Positions 18,310 to 26,863 of a stretch of DNA of 64,000 nucleotides are shown piece by piece. The notes under the pieces are model-generated. The model saw nothing but the letters and a program-made list of their open reading frames with translations. It was not told the DNA's origin and did no database searches. The first letter of the stretch is position 1; each line of letters starts with the position of its first letter. The position numbers were made by a program, and so were the translations under genes. The stretch spans positions 94,030 to 158,029 of the forward strand of contig NZ_LRUC01000013.1 in NCBI RefSeq assembly GCF_001550095.1. Reading direction: 5' to 3'. Source of the stretch: Celeribacter ethanolicus (GTDB taxonomy: Bacteria > Pseudomonadota > Alphaproteobacteria > Rhodobacterales > Rhodobacteraceae).

Positions 18310-19488
18310 ATGCTGGAAACTAGGAAAGGAACCGCCGGAGCCGGGGGGCAGCTTCCGAAATGGGTGCCACAGGAGGCCAAGCGCTATCTGGCGCATACGG
18401 AAAGCGGCGACACGATCCGTGAACTTGCGCGGCGCGGCGGCTGTGCGCCCTCGACCGTGCTGCGCCAGGTGCGCAAGCTCGAACAGAAGCGGGACGACCC
18501 GCTGATTGACGAGGCGCTGTCTTCGCTCAGCCGTCTTGCACCGAAGGCCGCGCCCGGGGTCGATCCGTCGTTGCACGCGCACCCGCATTTTCAGACCTCC
18601 CCGGACATTCAGGACAGCAAGGACAAGGACTCCATGACCGACCACAGCCCGTTCTCCGAGCCGACCGGCACCACGCCGCCGGATGACGCGACCATCGCCC
18701 GCGAAGCCCGCCGCATCCTGCGTCGCCTGTCGGAGCCGGGGGCCTGTCTGGCGGTGGCCAAGGATATGGAAAAGGCCGTGGTCGTGCGCGATCTACCGGA
18801 CGGGCGCACAGCGCGCACGGCGGTGCTCGACCGTCCCATTGCGCAGGCGATGGCGCTCAAGGACTGGATTGTGGCCAATGCCAAGGGCAAGATCACGCGC
18901 TACACGATCACGGCGGCGGGGCGCGCGGCGCTGCGCGGGTTTCTCGCCGAAGACGAAAGCGCGCGGGCAGGCTTTGCCGAAGCGCCGACGCGGTTCGATG
19001 CCGGGGCGGGTGGGTTTGCCTTGCGCGATGAAACGCAGGCGGAGGATCGTCCGAAGCGCATTCGCTACAATGCCGCGGAAAGCCCGGTGATGGTGCTGGC
19101 GCGGCGGCGTGACAAGGATGGCACGATGTTCCTCTCGCCGGAGCTTGTGGCGGCGGCGGAGCGGCTGCGCGAGGATTTCGAACTGGCGCAGATGGGCGCG
19201 GGCGGTGTGAACTGGGAGCGGTTTCTGATTGAGGCACGGCAGGTGACGGGGGACGTCAACGGTTTCGGGTCGGAGGCGGCGAAAGCGCGGGTTGCGGCGG
19301 CGCTTGGCGATCTCGGGCCGGGGCTTGGCGATGTGGCGCTGCGCTGTTGTTGTTTTCTGGAAGGTATGGAGCAGGCGGAAAAGCGCATGGGCTGGTCGGC
19401 GCGCTCGGGCAAGATCGTGCTGCGGATCGCGTTGCAGCGGTTGAAGAAGCATTACGACGAGGCGGGGTATTCGAATTTGATTGGGTAA
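18310..19488 (+). CDS. DUF6456 domain protein with N-terminal helix-turn-helix
   Basis: This 392-residue protein has a likely DNA-binding helix-turn-helix at about residues 33-55 (IRELARRGGCAPSTVLRQVRKLE). A proline/acid-rich linker follows. The C-terminal DUF6456 domain runs from about residue 255: PVMVLARRRDKDG, FLSPELVAAAERLREDFELAQM, CCCFLEGMEQAEKRMGWSARSGKIVL. Such proteins are conserved in alphaproteobacteria and are probably transcriptional regulators, but no target is known. ATG 18310 has GGGGGAAAT just upstream and is preferred to one 33 bases earlier. Confidence 0.82.
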   Translation: MLETRKGTAGAGGQLPKWVPQEAKRYLAHTESGDTIRELARRGGCAPSTVLRQVRKLEQKRDDPLIDEALSSLSRLAPKAAPGVDPSLHAHPHFQTSPDIQDSKDKDSMTDHSPFSEPTGTTPPDDATIAREARRILRRLSEPGACLAVAKDMEKAVVVRDLPDGRTARTAVLDRPIAQAMALKDWIVANAKGKITRYTITAAGRAALRGFLAEDESARAGFAEAPTRFDAGAGGFALRDETQAEDRPKRIRYNAAESPVMVLARRRDKDGTMFLSPELVAAAERLREDFELAQMGAGGVNWERFLIEARQVTGDVNGFGSEAAKARVAAALGDLGPGLGDVALRCCCFLEGMEQAEKRMGWSARSGKIVLRIALQRLKKHYDEAGYSNLIG

Positions 19489-19514
19489 AATCCGGTTCGG
19501 GGCATGGCCCCGGC

Positions 19515-19535
19515 AAACGCTCCAGTGGAGCGTTT
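19515..19535. repeat. CCAGTGG-core palindrome, copy 1
   Basis: The 21-base element AAACGCTCCAGTGGAGCGTTT is a perfect inverted repeat except for its central base. Its core is shared with copy 2 at 19585-19603 while the arms differ by compensatory changes, which suggests selection on pairing. Confidence 0.8.
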
Positions 19536-19584
19536 GAGGGTTTTACGGGCGGAGCCCCGGCCGGTCTGGCCTGTGGCCAGATTG

Positions 19585-19603
19585 AAAGGTCCAGTGGACC
19601 TTT
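19585..19603. repeat. CCAGTGG-core palindrome, copy 2
   Basis: The 19-base element AAAGGTCCAGTGGACCTTT repeats the design of copy 1, 70 bases away. The core CCAGTGG is the same and the arms differ but remain fully complementary. Confidence 0.8.
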
Positions 19604-19907
19604 TCAAGGCGCGAACGCCCTCGCCCACTTTCGAGGGCCGGTAGGTCTGGGTTTTTGCCCCGGCAAATGCTCTGCCGCCTCCTGAAAAAAGCACCCGAAG
19701 GTCTCAAAGCCTCCGGGTGTTCAGGTGGGACCGATCCGGGGCGGTCCTGCTCAAGTCGGACCTTGCGATCCGTGCCCATCGGGTCGGTCAGGACCCTTTG
19801 GGCGCCCCCTAGCCAGCGGGGTGAAGCGGGAATAGCGCCGCTATGGGATCAATTGAAATTGTAATTTCCGTGATTTGATATTAGCTCTTCTAATGACTGG
19901 AGGGGCC

Positions 19908-20831
19908 ATGCTGACACTCAGACAAATGACCTATTTCGTGGCGCTGGCCGAGACTCGCAGCTTTTCGCAGGCGGCCGAGACCGTGCATGTGACCCAGCCC
20001 GCCCTGTCGCAGCAGATCAAGGAAATGGAGGCAAGCCTCGGCACGCAACTGGTCGAACGGCTGCCGCGGGACATAAGGCTGACGCGGGCGGGGCAGGTGG
20101 TTTTGGACCGGGCACGGCAGATCCTGGCGATGACCCGCGATCTGGAGGCGGAAATCCGGCTCTCGAAAGGCCTGACCGGGCGGCTGGCGCTTGGGGTGAT
20201 CCCGACCATCGCGCCCTATCTCCTGCCACGGGCGCTCACACGGATCAAGGCGGCGGCGCTCGATCTCGACATGCGGGTGCGGGAGGCGCAGACGGCGGAG
20301 CTGATCGCGCTGGTGGCGGCGGGAAAACTCGATGCGGCGGTGATCGCGCTGCCGTATGACATCCAGGGGTTGCTGGCCGAGCCGCTTTTTACCGACCGGT
20401 TTCTCCTGGCCGGATCGCAGGCACGGATCGCGGCGCTGACCGAGGCCACGGTGCCGCGCCCGACGGAGTTGTCGCCGGACACCCTTTTGTTGCTCGATGA
20501 GGGCCACTGCCTTGCCGATCAGGCACTTGAGGTCTGCGGGCTGAAACGCAACCGGCAGTCGGTCGATCTCGGGGCCTCGTCTCTGGCGACGCTTTGCGGG
20601 TTGGTGGCGCAGGGCTTTGGCCTGACGTTGTTGCCGGAGATTGCGCTCTGTTCCGAAATGGCGGCGAGCCCGGAGATGGCGGTGCTGCGCTTTTCCGATC
20701 CCGAACCTCAGCGCATGGTGGCGCTGGTGCGGCGGCAGTCGACGGAGGCGAAGCTGTGGTTCACCGAGCTGGCGGCGCTTTTGAAGGATGCGGGGGAAGA
20801 GTTGATGTGTGAGGCGCAAAGCCGGGCGTGA
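19908..20831 (+). CDS. oxyR: OxyR-type LysR regulator (peroxide sensor)
   Basis: This 307-residue LysR protein has the N-terminal winged helix at residues 1-60 (SFSQAAETVHVTQPALSQQIKEME). The effector domain carries the redox pair Cys201 and Cys210 in GHCLADQALEVC, the arrangement of the E. coli OxyR Cys199/Cys208 disulfide switch. ATG 19908 follows GGAGGGG and is chosen over an earlier in-frame start. It faces a Prx5-type peroxiredoxin gene across a shared terminator, which fits a peroxide-defence locus. Confidence 0.9.
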   Translation: MLTLRQMTYFVALAETRSFSQAAETVHVTQPALSQQIKEMEASLGTQLVERLPRDIRLTRAGQVVLDRARQILAMTRDLEAEIRLSKGLTGRLALGVIPTIAPYLLPRALTRIKAAALDLDMRVREAQTAELIALVAAGKLDAAVIALPYDIQGLLAEPLFTDRFLLAGSQARIAALTEATVPRPTELSPDTLLLLDEGHCLADQALEVCGLKRNRQSVDLGASSLATLCGLVAQGFGLTLLPEIALCSEMAASPEMAVLRFSDPEPQRMVALVRRQSTEAKLWFTELAALLKDAGEELMCEAQSRA

Positions 20832-20907
20832 GGCGCGTATCAGCCATGCGTTCCGGGTATTCCCGGTATGCGACGGTATTCCGAGATCGCGCGATGCTGC
20901 GGATGCG

Positions 20908-20940
20908 AAAAGGCCCGCAGGGATGTCCTGCGGGCCTTTC
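20908..20940. terminator. Bidirectional terminator between oxyR and peroxiredoxin
   Basis: AAAGGCCCGCAGG and CCTGCGGGCCTTT form a 13-bp perfect stem with a short loop between two convergent genes. Both strands end in a short T run. Confidence 0.88.
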
Positions 20941-20963
20941 GTAGGATCGGATCCGGGAGAGGA

Positions 20964-21512
20964 TCAGGCGACGGCGACCGCTTCTTCGCCTTTGAGCCAC
21001 TTCAGCACGTTCTCCGGGGAGGAGACGCCATAGGGGTCTTCGCCATGGTTGTCGCACAGACCCGGCTCTTCGAACCAGGCTTCGACCACACCGTCATTGA
21101 CGACGGCGGCGTAGCGCCAGGAGCGCAGGCCGAAGCCGAGGTTGTCCTTGCGCACCAGCATGCCGACGCGGCGGGTGAATTCGCCGGAGCCGTCCGGGAT
21201 CACGCCGACGTTCTCAAGTTCTTGAGATTGCGCCCATTTGTTCATGACGAAGCTGTCGTTCACGGACATGCAGTAGATCGCGTCGATGCCCAGTTCCTTG
21301 AACTCCGGGAAGCCTTTTTCAAAGCCCGGAAGCTGGTAGGTGGAGCAGGTCGGCGTGAAGGCGCCGGGCAGAGAGAACAGCACGACGCGCTTGCCCGCGA
21401 AGTAATCGGAGGTGGTCTTGTCCTCCCATTTGAACGGGTTCGGACCGCCGATGCTGTCGTCGCGAACGCGGGTGTGGAAGGTCACTTCGGGCAGTTTGTA
21501 ACCGGCTTTCAT
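20964..21512 (-). CDS. Peroxiredoxin, Prx5 type
   Basis: This 182-residue thiol peroxidase has the peroxidatic cysteine in PGAFTPTCS (about residue 51) and the Prx5 block WAQSQELENVGVIPDGSGEFTRRVGM. It reduces hydrogen peroxide and organic peroxides in the cytosol using glutathione/glutaredoxin or thioredoxin. The start at 21512 has AAGGAG upstream; the frame opens earlier without support. It is convergent with oxyR, and OxyR control is plausible but not shown. Confidence 0.92.
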   Translation of the reverse strand: MKAGYKLPEVTFHTRVRDDSIGGPNPFKWEDKTTSDYFAGKRVVLFSLPGAFTPTCSTYQLPGFEKGFPEFKELGIDAIYCMSVNDSFVMNKWAQSQELENVGVIPDGSGEFTRRVGMLVRKDNLGFGLRSWRYAAVVNDGVVEAWFEEPGLCDNHGEDPYGVSSPENVLKWLKGEEAVAVA

Positions 21513-21628
21513 GGGAAAACTCCTTGAGCTTGCGCTTCTCCGTGCAGGGAGGCGCTTCATTATGCCGCATCTTTTAGAGCGATTCTAAACGAGCTATCAA
21601 TGTGCCTGCAGCAGAAATCGCTGCACAG

Positions 21629-21660
21629 GCGAGATGCGGGCGAGATGCGGGCGAGATGCG
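21629..21660. repeat. Three tandem copies of an 11-bp unit upstream of lipA
   Basis: The unit GCGAGATGCGG occurs about three times in a row, 80-110 bases upstream of the lipA start. It is a short perfect tandem repeat in the lipA leader or promoter region, of unknown meaning. Confidence 0.65.
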
Positions 21661-21740
21661 CGGTTTTCGCGAGACATTTGCAGGCAGCTTGCCTATATCG
21701 TGGTCCAAACGGAAAAGCCCAAACGGAAAAGACCCCCGCC

Positions 21741-22691
21741 ATGCGTGATCTCAAGATTCCCGATCAGCGTCACCCCGAAAAGGCGCATCGTCCCGACAAT
21801 GCTCAGCCGAAGAAGCCGAGCTGGATCCGGGTCAAGGCGCCGACCTCGAAGGGCTACATGGACACGCACAAGATCATGCGCGAGCATAAACTCGTGACGG
21901 TCTGCGAAGAGGCGGGCTGTCCGAACGCGGGTGAATGCTGGTCGCAGGGCCATGCCACCATGATGATCATGGGCGAGATTTGTACCCGGGGTTGTACCTT
22001 CTGCAATGTCGCCACCGGGCGCCCCGATGCGTTGGACGTTTTTGAGCCGGGGCGCGTGGCCGATGCGGTTCAGAAACTGGGGCTCAAACACGTTGTGATC
22101 ACCTCTGTGGACCGCGACGATCTGGAAGATGGCGGGGCGGAGCATTTCGCGATGACCATCCGCGCGGTCCGCAAACGCTCGCCGGAGACCACCATCGAAA
22201 TTCTCACGCCGGATTTCCTGAAATGCGACCCTTCGGCGCTGGAAACGGTGGTCGCGGCCAAGCCCGACGTGTTCAACCACAACCTCGAGACCGTGCCGGG
22301 CCTCTATCACGAGGTGCGCCCCGGTGCGCGTTACTTCCACTCCCTGCGGCTGTTGCAGCGGGTGAAGGAGCTTGATCCGACGATGTTCACCAAATCCGGC
22401 ATCATGGTGGGGCTGGGCGAGAAACGCCCCGAGGTGCTGCAAGTCATGGACGACATGCGCGCCGCCGACATCGACTTCATGACCATCGGTCAGTATCTTC
22501 AACCGACGCCGAAACACCATCGTGTCGCCGAGTTCATTACGCCGGATGAGTTCAAAAGCTACGAAAAAGCCGCGATCAACAAAGGCTTTCTGATGGTCTC
22601 CGCCACGCCGCTGACGCGGTCGTCCTACCATGCGGGCGACGATTTCGCCCGTCTGCGCGAAAACCGCCTGAAGAAACTCGGTCAGGCGTAA
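21741..22691 (+). CDS. lipA: Lipoyl synthase
   Basis: This 316-residue radical-SAM enzyme inserts two sulfurs into octanoyl groups on the E2 and H proteins. The auxiliary iron-sulfur cluster cysteines are C55, C60 and C66 ([12 protein letters not shown]) and the radical-SAM CX3CX2C is C81, C85 and C88 (CTRGCTFC). The conserved [10 protein letters not shown] is at the C-terminus. The frame is open upstream, but ATG 21741 ([15 protein letters not shown]) matches the alphaproteobacterial start. The next gene begins at the base after the stop. Confidence 0.97.
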   Translation: MRDLKIPDQRHPEKAHRPDNAQPKKPSWIRVKAPTSKGYMDTHKIMREHKLVTVCEEAGCPNAGECWSQGHATMMIMGEICTRGCTFCNVATGRPDALDVFEPGRVADAVQKLGLKHVVITSVDRDDLEDGGAEHFAMTIRAVRKRSPETTIEILTPDFLKCDPSALETVVAAKPDVFNHNLETVPGLYHEVRPGARYFHSLRLLQRVKELDPTMFTKSGIMVGLGEKRPEVLQVMDDMRAADIDFMTIGQYLQPTPKHHRVAEFITPDEFKSYEKAAINKGFLMVSATPLTRSSYHAGDDFARLRENRLKKLGQA

Positions 22692-23807
22692 GTGTCGGGA
22701 ACATTTGAAATTTTCCTCGGCACGCAGCCGGGGCTTGAGCCGTATCTTCTGGCCGAGGCGGTGGAGGCGGGGTTTCCGTCGCCTGTCGCCGTGGGCGGGG
22801 GCGTGACTTTTGAAGGCACCTGGGACGACGTGGTGCGGGCCAATCTGGTGTTGCGGGGGGCTGCGCGTGTGTTGGCGCGGATCGGCACGTTCCGGGCGTT
22901 TCATCTGGCGCAGCTCGACAAGCGGGCGCGCAAATTTCCCTGGGGTGAGGTGCTGAGGCCCGATGTGCCGTTCCGGGTCGAGGTCGTCACCGGCAAGCGC
23001 AACAAGATTTACCACGCAGGCGCCGCGCAGGAACGCATCGAGCGCGCGATCACCGAGGAATTGGGCGCGCCTGTGTCGGCCGAGGCCGAGGTGGTGCTCA
23101 AGGTGCGGATCGAGGATGACAATGTGATCCTGTCGGTCGACACCTCCGGCGAGGCGCTGCACAAGCGCGGCTACAAGGCGGGTGTCGGCAAGGCGCCGAT
23201 GCGCGAAACCATGGCGGCGCTCTTTCTGCGGGCCTGCGGTTATGACGGGCGTGAACCGGTGCTCGATCCGATGTGCGGTTCGGGGACCTTTGTGATCGAG
23301 GCGGCGGAATGGGCGCGGGGGCGGATGCCCGGTCGTGCGCGTGGCTTTGCCTTCGAGCATCTCGCGCCGTTCGATGCGCAGGTTGTGCAAAAAATCAAAG
23401 CGAACTGGCGGGAACGCGAAACGGCTCTGCGGTTTTACGGATCAGATCGCAATGTGAATGTTGTTCGCATGGCGACCGACAATGCTGAACGCGCCGGCGT
23501 GGCCGATCTGTGCCATTTCAAACCCGTACCGGTCTCGGAGGTCGAACGGCCCGAGGGCCAGCCCGGTCTGGTGATCGTCAACCCGCCCTATGGCGCGAGG
23601 ATCGGCAAAAAGAAAGATCTCTACGCGCTTTACGGCGCCTTCGGGCAGGTGATGCGGGAGCGTTTCACCGGTTGGCGGGTCGGCATGATTACCTCCGACG
23701 GGCAACTGGCGCAGGCCACGGGGCTGCCCTGGGAGCCGCTTTCCGCACCGATTGCCCATGGCGGGCTCAAGGTGCGGCTATACAGGACTGCAGTTTTGCA
23801 GGCCTGA
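22692..23807 (+). CDS. THUMP-domain RNA methyltransferase, RlmL-like
   Basis: This 371-residue protein has an N-terminal THUMP region (about residues 1-155) and a class-I methyltransferase domain. The latter carries the SAM-binding DPMCGSGTFVIEAA near residue 195 and the catalytic NPPYG near residue 297. It resembles the guanine-N2 methyltransferase half of RlmL (23S rRNA G2445). Translation begins at GTG directly after the lipA stop, so the two are co-transcribed. The exact modified nucleotide is inferred from the family. Confidence 0.88.
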   Translation: MSGTFEIFLGTQPGLEPYLLAEAVEAGFPSPVAVGGGVTFEGTWDDVVRANLVLRGAARVLARIGTFRAFHLAQLDKRARKFPWGEVLRPDVPFRVEVVTGKRNKIYHAGAAQERIERAITEELGAPVSAEAEVVLKVRIEDDNVILSVDTSGEALHKRGYKAGVGKAPMRETMAALFLRACGYDGREPVLDPMCGSGTFVIEAAEWARGRMPGRARGFAFEHLAPFDAQVVQKIKANWRERETALRFYGSDRNVNVVRMATDNAERAGVADLCHFKPVPVSEVERPEGQPGLVIVNPPYGARIGKKKDLYALYGAFGQVMRERFTGWRVGMITSDGQLAQATGLPWEPLSAPIAHGGLKVRLYRTAVLQA

Positions 23808-23912
23808 TTTTGCACCGGGCCGTGCAAAAATCGCTTCAAATGTGATCTCTCTCAAGGCATTTTCTCACATTCCTATGCTAATATACGTGCGTATAGGAGG
23901 GGAGGTTTTGAA

Positions 23913-24803
23913 ATGATGCACAGGCCGAATTGGGATGATTACCGCTTCGTGCTCGCCGTGGCGCGGACGGGGTCGGTATCCGGTGCGGCGCGTGAGCTGG
24001 GGGTCAACCATGCCACCGTCTTGCGGCGCGTGGCGGGGATCGAAAAGCGGCTCGGCGTCGAACTGTTCGAGAAATCCGTGCGCGGCTATGAGATCGCGCC
24101 GGAGAAATTGCGGCTGATCGAGGCTGCGCGCGAGGTGGAGGCTGCGGTGAGTGCGGTCGAACGTCTGGCGCGGGCGGGCGAGGCGCCGCTTGCGGGGGTG
24201 ATCCGGGTGACATCGACGGACACCTTCTGTCAGGTGGTGCTTCCGCCGCTCCTGGCGCGTCTGTCGGCGCATGAGAAGGAGCTGTCCTTCGAGCTGATCT
24301 CGAACAACGCGCATCTGGATCTGTCGCGGCTGCATGCCGATGTGACGGTTCGCCCGACGTTCAAACTGCCGGAAGAACTGCACGGCGAGATGGCGGCGCA
24401 GATGCGGTTCGGGTTCTATGCCCGCTCGACCGAGGTGCCGGCGGACCGCTGGATCGGGCTGACGGGCGCAATCGGACGCTCGCATGCGGCGCAGAAGTTG
24501 CGCGAGGAGCTGGAGCGGCGCAAAGTCACCTTCGTGGCCGCCGCCGACAGTTTCCTGACGCTCAAGGCGCTGGCGGAAACCGGCATCGGTCGGGTGATGT
24601 TGCCGGTGGTGCTTGGCAATGCCGCGCCGAAGCTCGTGCCCGTGGAGCCGGTGGTCGATCTGGCACCTTTGCCGGTCTTTGTGGCCTCGCATGCCGATCT
24701 GGCCGATGCGCCGCGTCTGCGGCAGGCACGCGCCCGGATCGCGGCGGCGCTGGAGGCGGAGGAACCGCACTTGATGGGCAAGGTTCTGGTGCCGGGGCAG
24801 TAA
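23913..24803 (+). CDS. LysR family transcriptional regulator
   Basis: This 296-residue protein has the LysR winged helix at residues 5-65 (GSVSGAARELGVNHATVLRRVAGIEKRLGVELFEK) and a shorter substrate-binding domain. It belongs to the variant subgroup in which the recognition helix reads NHATVLRRV. A GGAGGGGAGG stretch precedes the ATG. The convergent hpt side offers no obvious target gene, so the effector and regulon are unknown. Confidence 0.9.
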   Translation: MMHRPNWDDYRFVLAVARTGSVSGAARELGVNHATVLRRVAGIEKRLGVELFEKSVRGYEIAPEKLRLIEAAREVEAAVSAVERLARAGEAPLAGVIRVTSTDTFCQVVLPPLLARLSAHEKELSFELISNNAHLDLSRLHADVTVRPTFKLPEELHGEMAAQMRFGFYARSTEVPADRWIGLTGAIGRSHAAQKLREELERRKVTFVAAADSFLTLKALAETGIGRVMLPVVLGNAAPKLVPVEPVVDLAPLPVFVASHADLADAPRLRQARARIAAALEAEEPHLMGKVLVPGQ

Positions 24804-24832
24804 TCCGACATCCTCGGATATGCGGCGGGTCC

Positions 24833-25003
24833 TTAACGGGGGCCGCCGTTGATCTGCATCCAGGCCGGCAGGCCGAAGAGTTTTTCCACAAGGACAAGTG
24901 CCAGACAGGTGGCGACGATGGCGAAGATGAAGACGACCCGTTTCGCCGAAGGTGGATTTTGCGACCAGCGTTTGGCGCGCAGCAGCCAGTGCATGGGGGT
25001 CAT
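24833..25003 (-). CDS. Small single-pass membrane protein, 56 residues
   Basis: This short gene encodes a basic N-terminus ([17 protein letters not shown]), one hydrophobic helix ([18 protein letters not shown], residues 23-40), an amphipathic stretch KLFGLPAWM, and a short tail. Its ATG overlaps the hpt stop codon (ATGA), so it is likely translated by coupling to hpt. I recall similar short proteins next to hpt in other Rhodobacterales, with the same P-P-S/x-R-x-V and G-L/W-P pattern, but no function is known. It could be a membrane anchor or regulator peptide. Confidence 0.75.
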   Translation of the reverse strand: MTPMHWLLRAKRWSQNPPSAKRVVFIFAIVATCLALVLVEKLFGLPAWMQINGGPR

Positions 25004-25557
25004 GCGGGCGTTTCCGGTGCGTCGTCGAAGACCACGGAGCCGATGAAGGGCAGGTTGCGGTTGGCCTGCGCATAGTCGATGCCATAGCCCACGACGAAAG
25101 CGTCGGGGATTTCAAAGCCGATCCATGTGGCCTTGAGATCGACCTCGCGGCGGGCGGGTTTGTCCAGAAGGGCGATGGTCTCGAGCTTGCGCGGTTTGCG
25201 CGATTTCAAGAGCTTGATGACGGCGGAGAGGGTGTGGCCGGTGTCGACGATGTCTTCGACCACCAACACGTCACGGCCCTCGATCGGGTTGCGCAGGTCC
25301 TTGAGGATGCGCACTTCGCGAGAGGATTCCGTGCCGTCGCCATAGGAGGAGGCTTCGAGGAAATCGACCTCGACATTCATGTCCAGTTCGCGCACCAGAT
25401 CGGCGATGAACACGAAAGACCCGCGCAGCAGACCCACGACCACGAGTTTGTCCGTGTCCTTGTAGGCGCGCCGGATTTCTTTTGCGAGATCCTCGATCCG
25501 CGCCGCGATGGCCTTGGCCGAGATCATGGTGTCGATGTGATATGGCCGCTGCGTCAT
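25000..25557 (-). CDS. hpt: Hypoxanthine phosphoribosyltransferase
   Basis: This 185-residue purine-salvage enzyme converts hypoxanthine (and usually guanine) plus PRPP to the nucleotide. The PRPP-binding loop [12 protein letters not shown] lies at residues 99-110, the flexible loop SSYGDGTES at 70-78, and the purine pocket segment [19 protein letters not shown] near 146-163. The frame is open upstream, but ATG 25557 matches the family N-terminus. It is followed by an overlapping 56-codon membrane peptide gene. Confidence 0.95.
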   Translation of the reverse strand: MTQRPYHIDTMISAKAIAARIEDLAKEIRRAYKDTDKLVVVGLLRGSFVFIADLVRELDMNVEVDFLEASSYGDGTESSREVRILKDLRNPIEGRDVLVVEDIVDTGHTLSAVIKLLKSRKPRKLETIALLDKPARREVDLKATWIGFEIPDAFVVGYGIDYAQANRNLPFIGSVVFDDAPETPA

Positions 25558-25635
25558 GCTGTCCCCTCTTTGGACTCTTGCATTTTCCGTCTCGGCCATA
25601 GATGTATCAGGCCGGACAAAGACAGACCAGAGACC

Positions 25636-26082
25636 ATGCCGACGCATCAGGAAACAAAACACCTCCCCTACAGCGCCGATCAGATGTACGCGCTTGTGGC
25701 GGATGTGGAGAATTACCCGAAATTCCTGCCGTGGAACGCCGCCGCGCGCATTCGCTCGCGCACGGATATGGGCGACCACGAGTTGATGCTGGCCGATCTG
25801 GTGATCTCGTTCAAAGTGTTCCGCGAGAAATTCGGCTCTCGGGTCAAACTCTACCCGGCGGAGCGCAAGATCGACACGGAATATCTCGACGGGCCGTTTC
25901 GCTATATGAAAAGCTGGTGGGTCTTTACACCCGCCGCGGATGGCGGTTGTGACATCGAGTTCTTTGTCGATTTCGAATTCAAGAACGCGATCCTGCAAGG
26001 CGTGATCGGCGTGGTGTTCAACGAGGCGATGCAGCGCATCGTGCGGGCGTTCGAGCGCCGGGCGCAGGAGTTGTACGGCTGA
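25636..26082 (+). CDS. COQ10/RatA family START-like protein
   Basis: This 148-residue protein is a polyketide-cyclase/START-like domain of the COQ10/RatA type ([22 protein letters not shown] at the start; [27 protein letters not shown] at the end). In mitochondria COQ10 chaperones ubiquinone. The E. coli homologue RatA has been described as a ribosome-association toxin. The ubiquinone role is more likely in an alphaproteobacterium (inference). It is divergent from hpt. No antitoxin-like ratB gene follows. Confidence 0.88.
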   Translation: MPTHQETKHLPYSADQMYALVADVENYPKFLPWNAAARIRSRTDMGDHELMLADLVISFKVFREKFGSRVKLYPAERKIDTEYLDGPFRYMKSWWVFTPAADGGCDIEFFVDFEFKNAILQGVIGVVFNEAMQRIVRAFERRAQELYG

Positions 26083-26083
26083 G

Positions 26084-26111
26084 GATATTTAGTCTTATTA
26101 GGGGAAATATC
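26084..26111 (+). other. Inverted repeat spanning the ribosome binding site of the next gene
   Basis: GATATTT at 26084-26090 pairs perfectly with AAATATC at 26105-26111. The loop and adjacent bases contain the AGGGG that would serve as ribosome binding site for the gene at 26116. A transcript from upstream could fold and limit translation. It may equally be chance in AT-rich DNA. Confidence 0.4.
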
Positions 26112-26115
26112 ATGA

Positions 26116-26859
26116 ATGGATATTACTGAGATTAGATTTAATACTGGCGTTTGGAACGACGTCATTGAAAGCCAGACGCCGTTATTTTCCTCTGAAGCAT
26201 TGCTCCGTGCGTCTGATGAAATCAGGGATGTTTTCTATGGACCCCACCCTGAGGGCCGACAAATGCCCACGATTTCACGCGATCATTGGAATTCTTCTCT
26301 CTGGAAGGAGCATATGCAGGTTGAAGTTGGATATGATCTTCCCTGTCTTTTGTCTCTGGACCGCCCTGCGAAGGGCAGGGTGATGTTCTGTGCCCAAGAT
26401 CCTTGGCGGAAAGGTGAGGAGCAGAAAGTCACCGTCGGCACCTTTTTCGGCATCGACAATGAATACTATCGGAACAGACGGCATTACAAAATGCTCTGGA
26501 ACCTGATCGTGCGTTGCCTTGAGACGGGGTATGACGTTTGGGTTACGGATGCGATCAAGCTCTATGCTGGCAGGAATGTTGTTATGCGGAACGCTCCGCT
26601 TCGCGATCTGTGCTTTTCAGTTCTACGTGACGAGGTGGCTGCTGTGAACCCCTCTGCCATTCTTGCTTTCGGTAAGGTTGCTGGCTGGGCTCTTGAGAGC
26701 GCTCAAATCGAAAGGGACTTTATCCGGGGCGTTCATCCGACAGCCAGAGGCGTGCGCGGTTCGATGTCTGAACGCGGAGAGCGCTATTGGGATAGCGTGA
26801 CCCAAGTTTTGCGCGACCCTTTCCATCCTCACTCCCATGAATGTGATTGCAACGGCTGA
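26116..26859 (+). CDS. Uracil-DNA glycosylase-superfamily-like protein
   Basis: This 247-residue protein matches no family I can name firmly, but its motif layout is that of the uracil-DNA glycosylase fold. There is a hydrophobic strand ending in QDPW (residues 94-97; compare GQDPY), then VTDAIKLY (143-150) and AILAFGKVAG (181-190). HPT at 207-209 occupies the place of the catalytic HPS. The last residues are histidine/cysteine-rich (HPHSHECDC). Its base composition is visibly lower in GC than all neighbours, suggesting recent acquisition. It lies alone between a COQ10 gene and a convergent permease. Confidence 0.6.
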   Translation: MDITEIRFNTGVWNDVIESQTPLFSSEALLRASDEIRDVFYGPHPEGRQMPTISRDHWNSSLWKEHMQVEVGYDLPCLLSLDRPAKGRVMFCAQDPWRKGEEQKVTVGTFFGIDNEYYRNRRHYKMLWNLIVRCLETGYDVWVTDAIKLYAGRNVVMRNAPLRDLCFSVLRDEVAAVNPSAILAFGKVAGWALESAQIERDFIRGVHPTARGVRGSMSERGERYWDSVTQVLRDPFHPHSHECDCNG

Positions 26860-26863
26860 GCGC

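Larger units (their letters stand above)
19489..19907. other. Palindrome-rich intergenic region
   Basis: This 419-base gap has no convincing coding sequence. It holds two near-perfect palindromes sharing the core CCAGTGG (listed separately). It also holds a third perfect inverted repeat CTGGCC-TGT-GGCCAG at 19566-19580, and a hairpin CACCCG/CGGGTG at 19692-19719 flanked by A6 (terminator-like on the minus strand). The end of the gap must contain the oxyR promoter. Confidence 0.7.

Noticed and set aside
19655..19864. Plus-strand short frame in the palindrome-rich gap before oxyR
   Set aside because: It runs through the hairpins and has no ribosome binding site or family similarity.
25636..26082. 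RatA toxin of a toxin-antitoxin pair
   Set aside because: No antitoxin-like partner gene is present, and COQ10-type proteins of alphaproteobacteria fit a ubiquinone role better.
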